DNA from: Rickettsiales bacterium
Lineage (GTDB): Bacteria; Pseudomonadota; Alphaproteobacteria; Rickettsiales; UBA998
Reading direction: 5' to 3'
NCBI GenBank assembly: GCA_024304995.1
Contig: JAMWZD010000001.1
Coordinates: forward strand, 705,472-769,471
DNA: 64,000 nt
The translations under genes and the position numbers were made by a program. Below the pieces are notes generated by a model. That model worked only from the letters and a program-made list of their open reading frames with translations. It was not told where the DNA came from and made no database searches. This document shows positions 55,236 to 64,000 of this stretch, piece after piece; position 1 is the stretch's first letter; every line of letters starts with the position of its first letter.

Positions 55236-57497
55236 TCACAAAAACCGCTTCAGAATCTCCTCCTGCTCCAGCAAAATCGCATCCCACGTAAACGCCTCTG
55301 CGTAACGTGCGCGGCTGGCCTGGCTCATGGCTTTTAATGCTTCCTTGTCACCCAGCAGCCTGTCCATCTGCACTTCGCATTCTGCCTGATTGGTGAAATA
55401 AGCTGCGCCCTCACCCGCGACCCAGCGGTTGAAGTGGTTATCATGCGCCAGCACAGGGTTGCCTGCGCCGAGGGCTTCGAGCAAGGACGGATTCGTGCCG
55501 CCGACTGTATGACCATGCAGATACATCAGTCCGTAAAAACGCAGTGCGTTCAGCACGTCTTTATCATATATCGCACCTGGAAAGAGGACATCATCACTGG
55601 CAGCTTGCTTGATAGATTGCTGATAGTCATTATCTTCCTTGAAATTTCCAAGCACCACCAGTTTGGTGTCACGCGGTTTGGCGGAAAATGCCTTTACCAT
55701 TTCCAGAATGGAATTTTCTGGCTCCGGGCGGGCAATGACCGTGCTGTATGTATGCGGCGATAAACCAAGCGGCTCCAGCAGACTTGCGTCCGCATCCTTC
55801 ACTTCTTTTGCCCCGTAAGCACTGACGGTAATTTTTTTCTCTGGCGCAATGCGCTGCAAATGTTTTTTAATTTGCGGATGGTCGGCAATCATATGATCGG
55901 ATACGAAACAGCCAATCACCTCGTTAAACCAGAACCATATTTTAATCGGCGTAGACCATTTGCCGCGTTTCCACTCAATCCCGTCCATATTGATAATGTT
56001 AGTGACAGATTTTATGCGAAACCATGTGTTGAATATGGCAGTATTATAGCCCAGTGTCAGCGCGAGTTTTCCTGTTTTTGCTGCATGGCAAATAGATTTC
56101 ATATCGAAAATGATGGTTGATTTTGCACCGTCCCCTTTTACGGGAATATGGATGCGGGTCACACCTTCCCATGTGTCGGTATACATCTCACCTTCGCCTT
56201 CTTCCTGACAGTAAACAGTAACGTCCCAGCCTTTTTCCACCAGATAACGTGAGAAATAATCAGCGAATGTCTCATAACCGCCATGAGCTGCAGGAACGCC
56301 GCGTATACCCATAATATTGACGGCTTTTCGTGATGCTGCCTTCCAGCCTTCACGGTTATATAGTGCTTCGAAGCTCTCACCAATAGAGGTTGCATAACGG
56401 TCTTGCGAGAAAGTGCTCACAAAACGATCGCGGGCTGCTTTTCCGTGAAGTTGCACTTTTTCAGGTGATGCAAGGTAAGTGCGGATGCCATCTGCTAACG
56501 CGTTGGCGTTATCAGGTGCAACCAGTGCGCCTGTCTCCCCATCCAGAACGATTTCGCTTAATCCGCCATGATCCGCCGCAATCACTGCGCGGCTGTAAGA
56601 CATGCCTTCAATTGCCACGCGCCCGAATGGTTCTGGCTTTTTGGATGGAACAACCAAAATATCTGCCCATTGATATACCGCTGCCGTATCGGACGTGAAG
56701 TCATTGATTTTGACTGTGTCTTGTAGGTTATGCTTCTCAATCAGCGCTTGCACATCATCTTTGAAATGGTGCTGATCTTCAAACACACCACCCACCAGAC
56801 GCACGGCAACTTTTTGTTGCTCTGCTTCAGAGAGTTTTGCGATGGCTTCCACCAGCACGTCCTGCCCTTTCCATGAACTAAAACGCCCAATCACCAGCAA
56901 TTTAAGCGTATCGTCTTTTTCGACCACAGGTGCTGGCACTTCATTCTGAATTTCGACACCGTTATAAATTACTTCGCGTGGTTGGCGCGGATGCAGGCTG
57001 AATGCTTTTTCTGTTGCTACCGAGTTATATAAGATATGCGCGCGCGAGAAACGTAGCACAGCAGAAAACAACTTGCTCGCTTTGCCACCCAGAATTTCAC
57101 GCACATGGATGATGGAAGGGGTATTCACAAACCGTGCTGCCACATTATAGTCCATAATCGTCAGCGTGTTAATATACACCATATCATATGTCTTCATACG
57201 CTTATAGGCATGATAAACCGCAAATGGGAATCGCACCAATTCCGTGGTAAACAACTTTTTCAGCTCTGCCTTGCGTGGCACCCACAGACGATCAATCATC
57301 ACCACGTCTGCCACTTCCTGCAATGGCTCATAAAGCTCGCCTCTTTTCGGGATGATGGCAGTAATGATGGAATTGGGATATTTGACCTTCAACGCTTCAA
57401 TCGTTTGCATAAATGAACGGTCAGAGCCATATAGCTCATAACCCTGATGCACGCATAAAATACGCATGGTTTTGTCGTGTGTGATTACTTCGTTCAT
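55236..57497 (-). CDS. Double glycosyltransferase (two GT4 domains fused)
   Basis: 753 residues. The first GT-B domain (about 10-390) has ILCVHQGYELYGSDRSF, LVIGRFSSWKGQDVL and PFGRVAIEG. The second begins near 395 with VNIMGIRGVPAAHGGYETFADYF, the DUF1972/rhamnosyltransferase-like start, and continues with a second acceptor-donor pair to the end (GGTNPSLLEALGAGNPV). Two sugar-transfer steps may be done by one polypeptide. ATG 57497 overlaps the preceding acyltransferase stop as ATGA. Last gene of this exopolysaccharide operon. Sugar specificity cannot be read. Confidence 0.85.
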   Translation of the reverse strand: MNEVITHDKTMRILCVHQGYELYGSDRSFMQTIEALKVKYPNSIITAIIPKRGELYEPLQEVADVVMIDRLWVPRKAELKKLFTTELVRFPFAVYHAYKRMKTYDMVYINTLTIMDYNVAARFVNTPSIIHVREILGGKASKLFSAVLRFSRAHILYNSVATEKAFSLHPRQPREVIYNGVEIQNEVPAPVVEKDDTLKLLVIGRFSSWKGQDVLVEAIAKLSEAEQQKVAVRLVGGVFEDQHHFKDDVQALIEKHNLQDTVKINDFTSDTAAVYQWADILVVPSKKPEPFGRVAIEGMSYSRAVIAADHGGLSEIVLDGETGALVAPDNANALADGIRTYLASPEKVQLHGKAARDRFVSTFSQDRYATSIGESFEALYNREGWKAASRKAVNIMGIRGVPAAHGGYETFADYFSRYLVEKGWDVTVYCQEEGEGEMYTDTWEGVTRIHIPVKGDGAKSTIIFDMKSICHAAKTGKLALTLGYNTAIFNTWFRIKSVTNIINMDGIEWKRGKWSTPIKIWFWFNEVIGCFVSDHMIADHPQIKKHLQRIAPEKKITVSAYGAKEVKDADASLLEPLGLSPHTYSTVIARPEPENSILEMVKAFSAKPRDTKLVVLGNFKEDNDYQQSIKQAASDDVLFPGAIYDKDVLNALRFYGLMYLHGHTVGGTNPSLLEALGAGNPVLAHDNHFNRWVAGEGAAYFTNQAECEVQMDRLLGDKEALKAMSQASRARYAEAFTWDAILLEQEEILKRFL

Positions 57498-58222
57498 GAT
57501 GCTTTCTCCGTCTTTATTGTCTCTTTTAAATCTGTTTCAGTTTGTCCATGTGTGGGGCGCAGGATACGCGCTGGTACGCCGCCAATAATGCTGTTTGGAG
57601 GGAATGTGCCGCGCACAACTGATCCCGCTGCAACCACACTATGCGAGCCAATATGTGCACCGTCTAAGAAAGTGACTTTTGCGCCGACCCAGACATCATC
57701 ATCAATTTTGATGCCTTCTGCTGTGGTGCCTTGTTTGGCAATAGGCAGATCAGGATTATCAAAGACATGTTGCTGCGCATGGAAAGATACATATTGCCCC
57801 ATAATCACATGATTGCCGATGTCCACACCCCCTGCTGCGCCGATGAAGGAGAATTGCCCAATGCCTGAGTCATTGCCCATGCGCACCCCCTTCCCCAGCT
57901 TGGAAAAGTGATTGGTGCAGCGAATTTGCGTATAGGCCCCAATTTTGCACCGCGCACCTATGCGAACGCCATCTTCTGAAACCGCATCAATATTGCAAAA
58001 TTCCTGCACGGTGGAAAAATCGCCCAGGCTTAGCAACGCTTTTCCACGAACGCGCACACCTTTATCCACAAAGATTTTGCTGCGGAAACGAATCAAACCA
58101 CGCGCCAACGTGATGCAGCGTGTGATGAGTTCATGCGCAAAGGCAGAGGTAGGGATTTTCTCGGATGGCGTGTAATCCTTTCCTGTTTTGCGCAGTAAGG
58201 TGATGAAGAGATTGCGTATCAT
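57494..58222 (-). CDS. Hexapeptide-repeat (LbH) O-acyltransferase
   Basis: 242 residues. Residues about 50-215 are left-handed beta-helix hexapeptides ([IV]-G-x-x-x-x), for example RIGARCKIGAYTQIRC and KIDDDVWVGAKVTFLDGAHIGSHSVVAAGSVV, with the usual His of an acetyltransferase active site (YVSFHAQQHVF). The C-terminal end NSIIGGVPARIL is typical of maltose/serine acetyltransferase-like enzymes. It probably acetylates a sugar of the polymer. It overlaps neighbours by 4 bases on both sides. Confidence 0.88.
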   Translation of the reverse strand: MIRNLFITLLRKTGKDYTPSEKIPTSAFAHELITRCITLARGLIRFRSKIFVDKGVRVRGKALLSLGDFSTVQEFCNIDAVSEDGVRIGARCKIGAYTQIRCTNHFSKLGKGVRMGNDSGIGQFSFIGAAGGVDIGNHVIMGQYVSFHAQQHVFDNPDLPIAKQGTTAEGIKIDDDVWVGAKVTFLDGAHIGSHSVVAAGSVVRGTFPPNSIIGGVPARILRPTHGQTETDLKETIKTEKAS

Positions 58223-59556
58223 AGCGGTCTGTTGGTTTGTGGTTGTTGTTTGTAGTACGCATCATCCATGATGCCAGCGGTGAACACCATTAGCAAAATG
58301 GCGAAGGCGGGGCTGAGGTTCAGCCCGAATAAATGTTCCAGCAAGCCCTGAATCAGCACGTAGATAAACGGAATAATCACAGGGATATGCGGGCGGGTGC
58401 GCACTAGAGTGGAAAAATGGCGTTTGAAGCCGTAATGCCCAATGCGCAGCAGGATGATGAGAAACAGAATTAGCCCAAACAATCCTGTGCCAAGCAGCAC
58501 CTGGAAGAACATATTATGTGCGCCGAAGGTGAAGACATAATCATAGCCATTAGAGGATATTTCGACACCAAATGTGTTGGACACGGCAGCATATCCATGA
58601 CCGATCAAAAAGTCTTTGGTGCTGTAATCACTAAACATGGTGTCCCAGATGATGGAACGGTTTGTTAAAGTGAAAATTTCGCTAATGTCCCCGCTTCGTG
58701 ACATTTTGCTGAGTATGGACATCATGATATTTTGCGAAAAGCCAATAAACAGAATAACAGCTGCTGCGCCAATAATGGCGGTTGCAAAGCCTGCCAGGGG
58801 TGCGCGGATGATGAAGGCAATGCCAACGGCAACTAATGCTGCCGCTAACCCGCCGCGCGAGTTCAGCCCCATAATCACTGCAAGTGTGATGACGCAGGAT
58901 GCGCCAATGATGACCCATTTCGTAAGTTGCGTGGTGCGCGGGCTAGCGGTAGTAATGAAAAACAGGAACACAGAGCCAAAAATGGCAGTGGCAGCGGCAA
59001 TGTTAGGGTGCACGAAGTGAGAGGCTACGGCTTCACGCATCGCGTCCACATCCAGTCCCTGACTCAGCCCCATAATGTAATTCACAAAGAAGAAGGCGGT
59101 GAAGAGCAAAAACGCAGTCGTGGTATGGCGAATCATCGCACGGTATGCGGCGACATTCATGAAGTGGAAATACATGCTGATAAGCATGGTTAATGCCACT
59201 AGTGAGAGAGAAAAGATGATTAGTTTTCCTGCTGACACGGTTGGGAAATATGCCCATATCAGCGCGATGGCAGAAAATAATACGTAATAATAGACATGAC
59301 GCTGCACATATAGCGTGCTTACAATGGCTTTTCTGAAATGTGCGGATGTGATGCCATAAAGCACAGCAAGTCCAACAGGGGCAATGACGCCCAGAATTTT
59401 AATGATATAGAATGGATGGGTGATGCCACCGCCAATAATCCCTTTTCCGTAATCATCCGTTGGCGGAGTAAAGCAAATTGCCGTCCAGAACAGCAGATTC
59501 AGTACATGCAGCATCAGCTGAATGCGTTTGCTGGCAACTGGATGTGTGTATATCAC
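58219..59556 (-). CDS. O-antigen ligase/polymerase-like membrane protein (Wzy/WaaL family)
   Basis: 445 residues with ten or more hydrophobic helices and one large periplasmic loop (about 270-345), the layout of O-antigen ligases and Wzy polymerases. The family's weakly conserved region is visible as GLNSRGGLAAALVAV, with a later GHGYAAV and HNMFFQVLLGTGLFGLI. The start is GTG 59556, overlapping the flippase stop as GTGA. In this operon it most likely joins repeat units. Confidence 0.82.
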   Translation of the reverse strand: MIYTHPVASKRIQLMLHVLNLLFWTAICFTPPTDDYGKGIIGGGITHPFYIIKILGVIAPVGLAVLYGITSAHFRKAIVSTLYVQRHVYYYVLFSAIALIWAYFPTVSAGKLIIFSLSLVALTMLISMYFHFMNVAAYRAMIRHTTTAFLLFTAFFFVNYIMGLSQGLDVDAMREAVASHFVHPNIAAATAIFGSVFLFFITTASPRTTQLTKWVIIGASCVITLAVIMGLNSRGGLAAALVAVGIAFIIRAPLAGFATAIIGAAAVILFIGFSQNIMMSILSKMSRSGDISEIFTLTNRSIIWDTMFSDYSTKDFLIGHGYAAVSNTFGVEISSNGYDYVFTFGAHNMFFQVLLGTGLFGLILFLIILLRIGHYGFKRHFSTLVRTRPHIPVIIPFIYVLIQGLLEHLFGLNLSPAFAILLMVFTAGIMDDAYYKQQPQTNRPL

Positions 59557-60821
59557 GTTTCCTCCCCATGCGCGATGAAGCCTTTTTTGTCACTATGCCA
59601 CACAGCAACAGCATACCATAAGGCTGTCAGAATGCGCGTCACAACAATGCCCACTGCAGCGCCGTTCAGACCGTAATCAGTGATCAACCATTTCGCGGTT
59701 GCCAGTGAAAATAACGCAGTTACACAGAAAGATGCGAAAATAGGGCGGGTGCGGTGGCAGGTGCGCAGAATAATATGCATAGGCAGGCGGATGAAGGTGA
59801 ACATATAAGCAAGCGCAAAAAACTGCAGCAGATAGCCATGCTCGCGCATATTCTCACCATATATTAAGGCTAGCATTGGTTCGGCGAACACGCATAACAC
59901 AATAGAGATCGCCAGAATGGCAAGCCCTTCGCGCTTATACATAGATTTAACGCAGACCCATAGCCCCGCTTTATACTGTTCCTTATAAGCCGCGGCGGCT
60001 TTTGACGGGTAAATATTTTCTATTGTTAGGATCAGAATGTTCAGCACCGCCATGATCCGTTCTACGGCGCGCAAAATACCCACAGAGGTTGTGCCCATTA
60101 CTACAGAAGTCATAAAAATGAAATAATCTCCGCTCAGCCATTGCAATGATGCCGTGCCCACCAGCCATTTGGAATATTGCGCATGTTCCACTGCAATTTC
60201 CTTTGTTTCACGCGTGAATGAAGGCGATGGCAGGAAGGTTAACCCATGCAGACAGGCAAGCATGGTCAATATAGTCAGAGACCATAATGCGCTGCTTAAA
60301 TTCAGCATTTCTATGAAATATAATATCAGTAATATGGGAACATACGCGCCATATGCGATAATATCATTGATAAATACAGGCAGGGGTGTACCCACAGTAA
60401 ACCCATATCGGCGGATAAATTCCTGAATCTGACGCGAAAGCACCAGAAAAAAGACAGGTATTATAATATCATTGCCATATTCCACATCTGAATAATGGCG
60501 GAACACCAGCAGAAAGGCGACGGCTGCAAGCGCTGATATAAGCCCGAATATGCACTGTGTTGCAAAGCTATGGCGGGCATATTCACGCGGATTGTTTCGC
60601 TGATGATAGAGTGTTTGCACAGGTGAGAGGATATAGGCATTCTGAATGCTTTGGAAAAACAGTACCACCAGTAGCATGATAGTCATCACACCGAATACAT
60701 CCAATCCCAGCAGACGGATGATGACGACGGACATCAAAAAGTTGGTGGCGCTCACCATCATCTGATCCATTAGCGGCACATGCAGCGCACGCTTTATTAA
60801 GGAGGCTAGTTTAGCATTCAT
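59553..60821 (-). CDS. Polysaccharide flippase (Wzx-like, MATE/MOP superfamily)
   Basis: 422 residues with about 12 membrane helices. The start MNAKLASLIKRALHVPLMDQ and the later YIFIMTSVVMGTTSVGILRAVERI fit the MOP exporter pattern, in which a lipid-linked repeat unit is moved to the periplasmic face. It sits between the chain-length protein and the ligase, as expected for a Wzx/Wzy-type system. Stop overlaps the next gene by four bases. Confidence 0.83.
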   Translation of the reverse strand: MNAKLASLIKRALHVPLMDQMMVSATNFLMSVVIIRLLGLDVFGVMTIMLLVVLFFQSIQNAYILSPVQTLYHQRNNPREYARHSFATQCIFGLISALAAVAFLLVFRHYSDVEYGNDIIIPVFFLVLSRQIQEFIRRYGFTVGTPLPVFINDIIAYGAYVPILLILYFIEMLNLSSALWSLTILTMLACLHGLTFLPSPSFTRETKEIAVEHAQYSKWLVGTASLQWLSGDYFIFMTSVVMGTTSVGILRAVERIMAVLNILILTIENIYPSKAAAAYKEQYKAGLWVCVKSMYKREGLAILAISIVLCVFAEPMLALIYGENMREHGYLLQFFALAYMFTFIRLPMHIILRTCHRTRPIFASFCVTALFSLATAKWLITDYGLNGAAVGIVVTRILTALWYAVAVWHSDKKGFIAHGEET

Positions 60822-60832
60822 GATTATAAGGA

Positions 60833-62980
60833 CTATTTTTTAACGTCAGTCAGCACAATGCCCGAAAGTTTTGCGCGCGCCGCTTTAAACAGGCGTACTG
60901 CATCTTCCACCACTTGCTTCGGCGTAACGCCCCATGCTGCTGTCAGGATGGATTCATCTGCCAGTTTGGCAAGCTGCAGCGCATCTGAATGGTCGCTCAG
61001 TGCAGGGGCATTAATTACCACCAGATCATAATGCTCGCTGGCACGTCTGACCATATTCTTGATGGTGTCACTTTCCAGTATATTCGAGTTATAGCGAATT
61101 TTAGGATTTGGAACGATATAATGCATATTCGTTAAATGATCTTCCTGAATGGTCTGTTCCAGCATCAGGTCGCTATGCATGAAGATGTCCCGTGCTTCTT
61201 CTTTGTGCGGTGGCAGGATGTAAGCCGCGGGTGCGGTATATATATCCAGATCAATAAAAATGACCTTTTTGCCCTGAGCAGCGCGGTTTCGCGCCAGCGA
61301 CACGGTGAAAACACTGTTATTATTCCCGTAAGCACATGGGATGGTGAGCAGGCTTCTGAACGCCGCGTTCTGCGTATCAGATGCGCGGCTAAGCTTGATA
61401 AGTGTTAAAATGGAGCGCAGCGCGTCATTATATTTTGAGTTTGCATCATCTAATATGGCTTTTGCACTACGGTCACGATCCTTATATGGCAGGCGTGGTA
61501 CCATGCCCAGCGCAAGCACGCCTGTCTGGCGCTCAATCTGGCTGATAGTAGTGAACCCTTTATGCAGCACTTCCAGGATAATCGCTAAAGCAGAGCCTAA
61601 AAATAATCCGCCCATAATGCTGGCAAGCAGGACGATAATTTTCTTTGGATGCGAAGGCTTCAATGGAATGTCCGCTTCCGAAATGATTTTGGCGCTGACT
61701 TTTTCCAGATTACTGGTTTCGCGTGCTTTCTTATAGTTGTTCAGTAACGTTTCATATAATGCACGATCTGCTTCCGCTTCGCGCTCCAGTTCCAGCAGTT
61801 GCACGCGATATTCTTCAGTAGTAGCCACTTGTGAATTGGCATCATTTAATTTGCGTTCCAGAGATTGTGCATTAGCGCGGGCGATCATCACTTCATTTTC
61901 AAAACTCTGAATAATCTTTCCCACTTCACGATTGATCTTTGAACGTAGAATGCTGATTTCGCGGTCAATATTCTGTACTTTAGGATGTCCTGCGCGATAT
62001 AAATTCGTCAGTTCAGAACGCTCTGTCAGCATGTCAGATTCCTGCTCTCTCAAACGTTGAATAAGTGGAGAATTTAACACTTCCGTTACCGTATCATACC
62101 CTTCAGGGCTGGTGATAAGGCGTTTGGCATTGTTCAGGCGGGCGAGCTTTTGCTCCAACTCTGCGCGTGCTTCAACCAGTTGTTTGTTCAACTCGTCCAC
62201 GCGCTTGTCACCCAATGTAAGCCCGTCTCCAAAATCACTCAGATTATGAGTATGTCTGAACACTTTTACTGCCTTTTCAGACTCATTGAGTTTGTTGTTA
62301 AGTTCTTCGATGCGGGGCTTTAATTCTTCCACTGCCTTGTTCGTGAATGCCTGATCGGAATTGACCTGATGCGCCAGATATTCATACGCTATGGAATTTG
62401 CAATCGTTTGCGCCAGCTTGGGGTCATGAGAGCGATAGGCAATGCGCACCGTGTAAGAGCGCGGGTCTTTGCTGACGGTCAGATTGTCCTGCACGGTATC
62501 TGTTACGTTGATCAGTTGCGTTTGCTGGTCTATTGGCGCTTCGGGTTTTTTGTCTTTCACGCTGTTCATAAAGCTGCTTAAACCGCTTTTTGAATTAAAT
62601 TCAGGATGGTTCAGCAGGTTCAGTTTTTCTATTACGCGGCGCACTACAGGGCTGGACTGAATCACGTCAATCTCACTTTGAATTGCCGCATTATCACTTT
62701 CACTGCTCATGATGGCGGTTTCTAATGACAGGGCGGTGTTTGGCTGCACGTTTAGCTGCATCACTGTGGTGGCAGTGTAGGACGGGTTCACCACTGCAAG
62801 ATACAGGATGCCAAGCGCCACACAAATGATGGTTACTAACCCGATAAACAATAAACGACGTTTGAAAATATCAAATAGTAAACGTAGATCCAGACTCTGA
62901 TCAGCTGCCATCCCTTCTGTTCGGCTATAGGCAAGCCCAGCTACATTAGATTGAGGAGGGGTGTCTTGATATGACGTCAT
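60833..62980 (-). CDS. Wzc-like polysaccharide co-polymerase with degenerate kinase domain
   Basis: 715 residues. Membrane helices at about 42-64 and 447-470 enclose a large periplasmic Wzz-type region with coiled coils (about 215-430). The cytoplasmic part (about 490-715) keeps the BY-kinase fold but the motifs are broken: where Walker A should read GxGKT/S it has AYGNNNSVF (550-558), the second site is IDLD (576-579), and Walker B lost its Asp (VVINAPAL, N657). There is no C-terminal Tyr cluster. It therefore probably controls chain length without phosphorylating itself. 12 bases before the flippase gene. Confidence 0.85.
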   Translation of the reverse strand: MTSYQDTPPQSNVAGLAYSRTEGMAADQSLDLRLLFDIFKRRLLFIGLVTIICVALGILYLAVVNPSYTATTVMQLNVQPNTALSLETAIMSSESDNAAIQSEIDVIQSSPVVRRVIEKLNLLNHPEFNSKSGLSSFMNSVKDKKPEAPIDQQTQLINVTDTVQDNLTVSKDPRSYTVRIAYRSHDPKLAQTIANSIAYEYLAHQVNSDQAFTNKAVEELKPRIEELNNKLNESEKAVKVFRHTHNLSDFGDGLTLGDKRVDELNKQLVEARAELEQKLARLNNAKRLITSPEGYDTVTEVLNSPLIQRLREQESDMLTERSELTNLYRAGHPKVQNIDREISILRSKINREVGKIIQSFENEVMIARANAQSLERKLNDANSQVATTEEYRVQLLELEREAEADRALYETLLNNYKKARETSNLEKVSAKIISEADIPLKPSHPKKIIVLLASIMGGLFLGSALAIILEVLHKGFTTISQIERQTGVLALGMVPRLPYKDRDRSAKAILDDANSKYNDALRSILTLIKLSRASDTQNAAFRSLLTIPCAYGNNNSVFTVSLARNRAAQGKKVIFIDLDIYTAPAAYILPPHKEEARDIFMHSDLMLEQTIQEDHLTNMHYIVPNPKIRYNSNILESDTIKNMVRRASEHYDLVVINAPALSDHSDALQLAKLADESILTAAWGVTPKQVVEDAVRLFKAARAKLSGIVLTDVKK

Positions 62981-63013
62981 AATAGTAAGTCCGTAGAAGT
63001 ATCGCGTTTATAT

Positions 63014-63055
63014 GATAAGTCGCTCCCGTATGTATCATACAAAGAGCGACTTATC
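63014..63055 (-). other. Long hairpin in the leader before the Wzc-like gene
   Basis: A perfect 12-bp stem GATAAGTCGCTC/GAGCGACTTATC (63014-63025 with 63044-63055), then a small internal loop and a second 5-bp stem (GTATG/CATAC, 63028-63032 with 63036-63040) with a 3-base loop. On the minus strand no T run follows, so it is not a standard terminator. It lies between the Wza-like gene and the Wzc-like start at 62980 and could be an mRNA stabiliser, processing site or attenuator. Confidence 0.6.
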
Positions 63056-63069
63056 ACCTTATTATTTTA

Positions 63070-63084
63070 TTAACATTGTATTAA
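63070..63084. promoter_or_regulatory. Candidate CtrA-type binding site in the exopolysaccharide operon
   Basis: TTAACATTGTATTAA is a perfect TTAA-N7-TTAA, 90 bases upstream of the Wzc-like start (62980) and downstream of the Wza-like stop (63144). Together with the hairpin at 63014-63055 it suggests an internal promoter for wzc and the genes behind it. Confidence 0.45.
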
Positions 63085-63143
63085 CCGAAGTAAAGTTGCT
63101 TTGCAAGCGAAAATTCTTTTATTCAGCAATATCAATCAATAAA

Positions 63144-63869
63144 TTAGTTTTCTTCAGGGTTTAACTGATATCCCAGCGTAAAGTTAGGATTGATAAACTG
63201 TCTGACATACTGGTCATAATGCAGACCGAGGTTGCCAATACCACTGCGTGGTACGAAAACAACATCATATGGTGCTAAACGTATATCAGCTCTTGGGTCT
63301 TCACCAGAGCTTGCTGCTTCAAAGTCTGCTTTAAAGACCTGACCGCTATTGCCTGTGCCACGGCGCAGAATAACAATATCATCAATGCTGGCAGTGTTTG
63401 TTAAGCCCCCTGCCCGCGCGATGGCTTGCATGAAGGTCAGGTTTGGTCCAACGTTGATAAATTCACCCGCGCGCTGCACTTCCCCTGTGACATAAAAACG
63501 TGTCGGAGCGAATGATTTTACAATCACACCCACTTCAGGATTTTGCAGAATTTTAGAGTAGATATTCTGCAAAGACAGTTTCACCTGCTTTGGAGTACGT
63601 CCATATGCTTCAACATCTGTAGCCAGCGCTGTTGAAATCATTCCATCAGGACGCACAGTCACTGTTTCGTTCAATTCTGTGCTGAGAGGAAATTTAATTT
63701 CCAGCACATCTGCCACCTGAATTTTGTATGGCGCAAGATCATCAATCGTTGCGATCTGATCTGGTTCAAACGGCGCTGGCTCAAGATCACTATCAGCAAC
63801 ACGGCTAATACATCCAGTCAACATCATTAAGGCTGCACTAAGCAGTGCAAAGTTGCGTAAAACACCCAT
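63144..63869 (-). CDS. Polysaccharide export lipoprotein (Wza-like)
   Basis: 241 residues, short for the family. A lipoprotein signal with lipobox LTGC (Cys about residue 20) is followed by the Poly_export domain (YKIQVADVLEIKFPLSTELNETVTVRPDG, with residues about 48-135) and a SLBB domain (FYVTGEVQRAGEFINVGPNLTFMQAIARAGG). It would form the outer-membrane exit of the exopolysaccharide made by the genes behind it. First gene of that operon in the window; the region to 64000 holds no credible gene. Confidence 0.9.
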   Translation of the reverse strand: MGVLRNFALLSAALMMLTGCISRVADSDLEPAPFEPDQIATIDDLAPYKIQVADVLEIKFPLSTELNETVTVRPDGMISTALATDVEAYGRTPKQVKLSLQNIYSKILQNPEVGVIVKSFAPTRFYVTGEVQRAGEFINVGPNLTFMQAIARAGGLTNTASIDDIVILRRGTGNSGQVFKADFEAASSGEDPRADIRLAPYDVVFVPRSGIGNLGLHYDQYVRQFINPNFTLGYQLNPEEN

Positions 63870-64000
63870 ATCTTTATTTCCGTAAATCTATAGTTATATA
63901 TTGTTAACGTAACTTTATATCGCATCTCTGAACAAAATGTAACCCCCAATTTTGATTAAGAGAGTTTTTACTGTAAATTTCTGTCCATCGTCTGATATGA

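Noticed and set aside
63870-64000. Upstream region of the Wza-like gene as a further gene
   Set aside because: No open frame of useful length; TTAACGTAACTTTAT there is only a near-match to a CtrA site.

Overview
The window looks like part of a free-living alphaproteobacterial chromosome of moderate GC content. The evidence is the gene order hemE-hemH-hemJ-rho beside an AT-rich putative replication origin, the cluster gpmI / EnvC-like / ctpA / divergent polysaccharide deacetylase / rppH, the trio tolB-pal-cpoB, and several TTAA-N7-TTAA (CtrA-type) sites in intergenic DNA. The exact lineage cannot be fixed from the sequence. No tRNA, rRNA, CRISPR array, transposase or phage gene was seen.

Layout. 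1-9.1 kb is housekeeping: the tail of an unknown gene and a strong terminator, a minus-strand operon (two small membrane paralogs, argB, a membrane protein), then pyrE, gpmI, an EnvC-like LytM protein, ctpA, a divergent polysaccharide deacetylase and rppH. Two copies of a short palindromic repeat lie here, and one seems to supply the ribosome binding site and start codon of the EnvC-like gene. 9.1-18.9 kb is more accessory: a large adenosine-deaminase-like protein with a Rossmann-like C-terminal extension, a small unknown protein, a VanX-type dipeptidase, a two-component system, a putative HExxH metalloprotein and a divergent RTX protein. 18.9-24.8 kb holds tolB-pal-cpoB, dxs and a DUF4174 protein.

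24.9-38.9 kb is a Pel polysaccharide operon: epimerase, a split PelA (separate hydrolase and deacetylase proteins), PelB, PelD, PelE, PelF and PelG. No pelC is present. PelD keeps an RxxD c-di-GMP site, and a response-regulator/GGDEF protein is encoded 12 kb away. 38.9-44.0 kb runs on the minus strand: a CobD/CbiB-like membrane protein, ychF, pth, rplY and an almost pure RTX-repeat protein. 43.95-44.45 kb is non-coding, AT-rich and rich in DnaA boxes, with two CtrA-type sites; it is the best candidate for oriC. Genes on both sides are mostly oriented away from it.

44.4-52.1 kb carries hemE, hemH, the GGDEF regulator, hemJ, a small unknown protein, an unusual GT4 glycosyltransferase and rho. 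52-55.2 kb has four poorly characterised genes, two of them very AT-rich. 55.2-63.9 kb is a second exopolysaccharide locus on the minus strand: wza-like export lipoprotein, a Wzc-like co-polymerase with a ruined kinase site, flippase, O-antigen ligase/polymerase, hexapeptide acyltransferase and a double glycosyltransferase, the last four overlapping by 4 bases each.

Taken together, the window is dominated by envelope and matrix functions: two polysaccharide systems, two RTX proteins and several peptidoglycan enzymes. Some may be under CtrA and c-di-GMP control.
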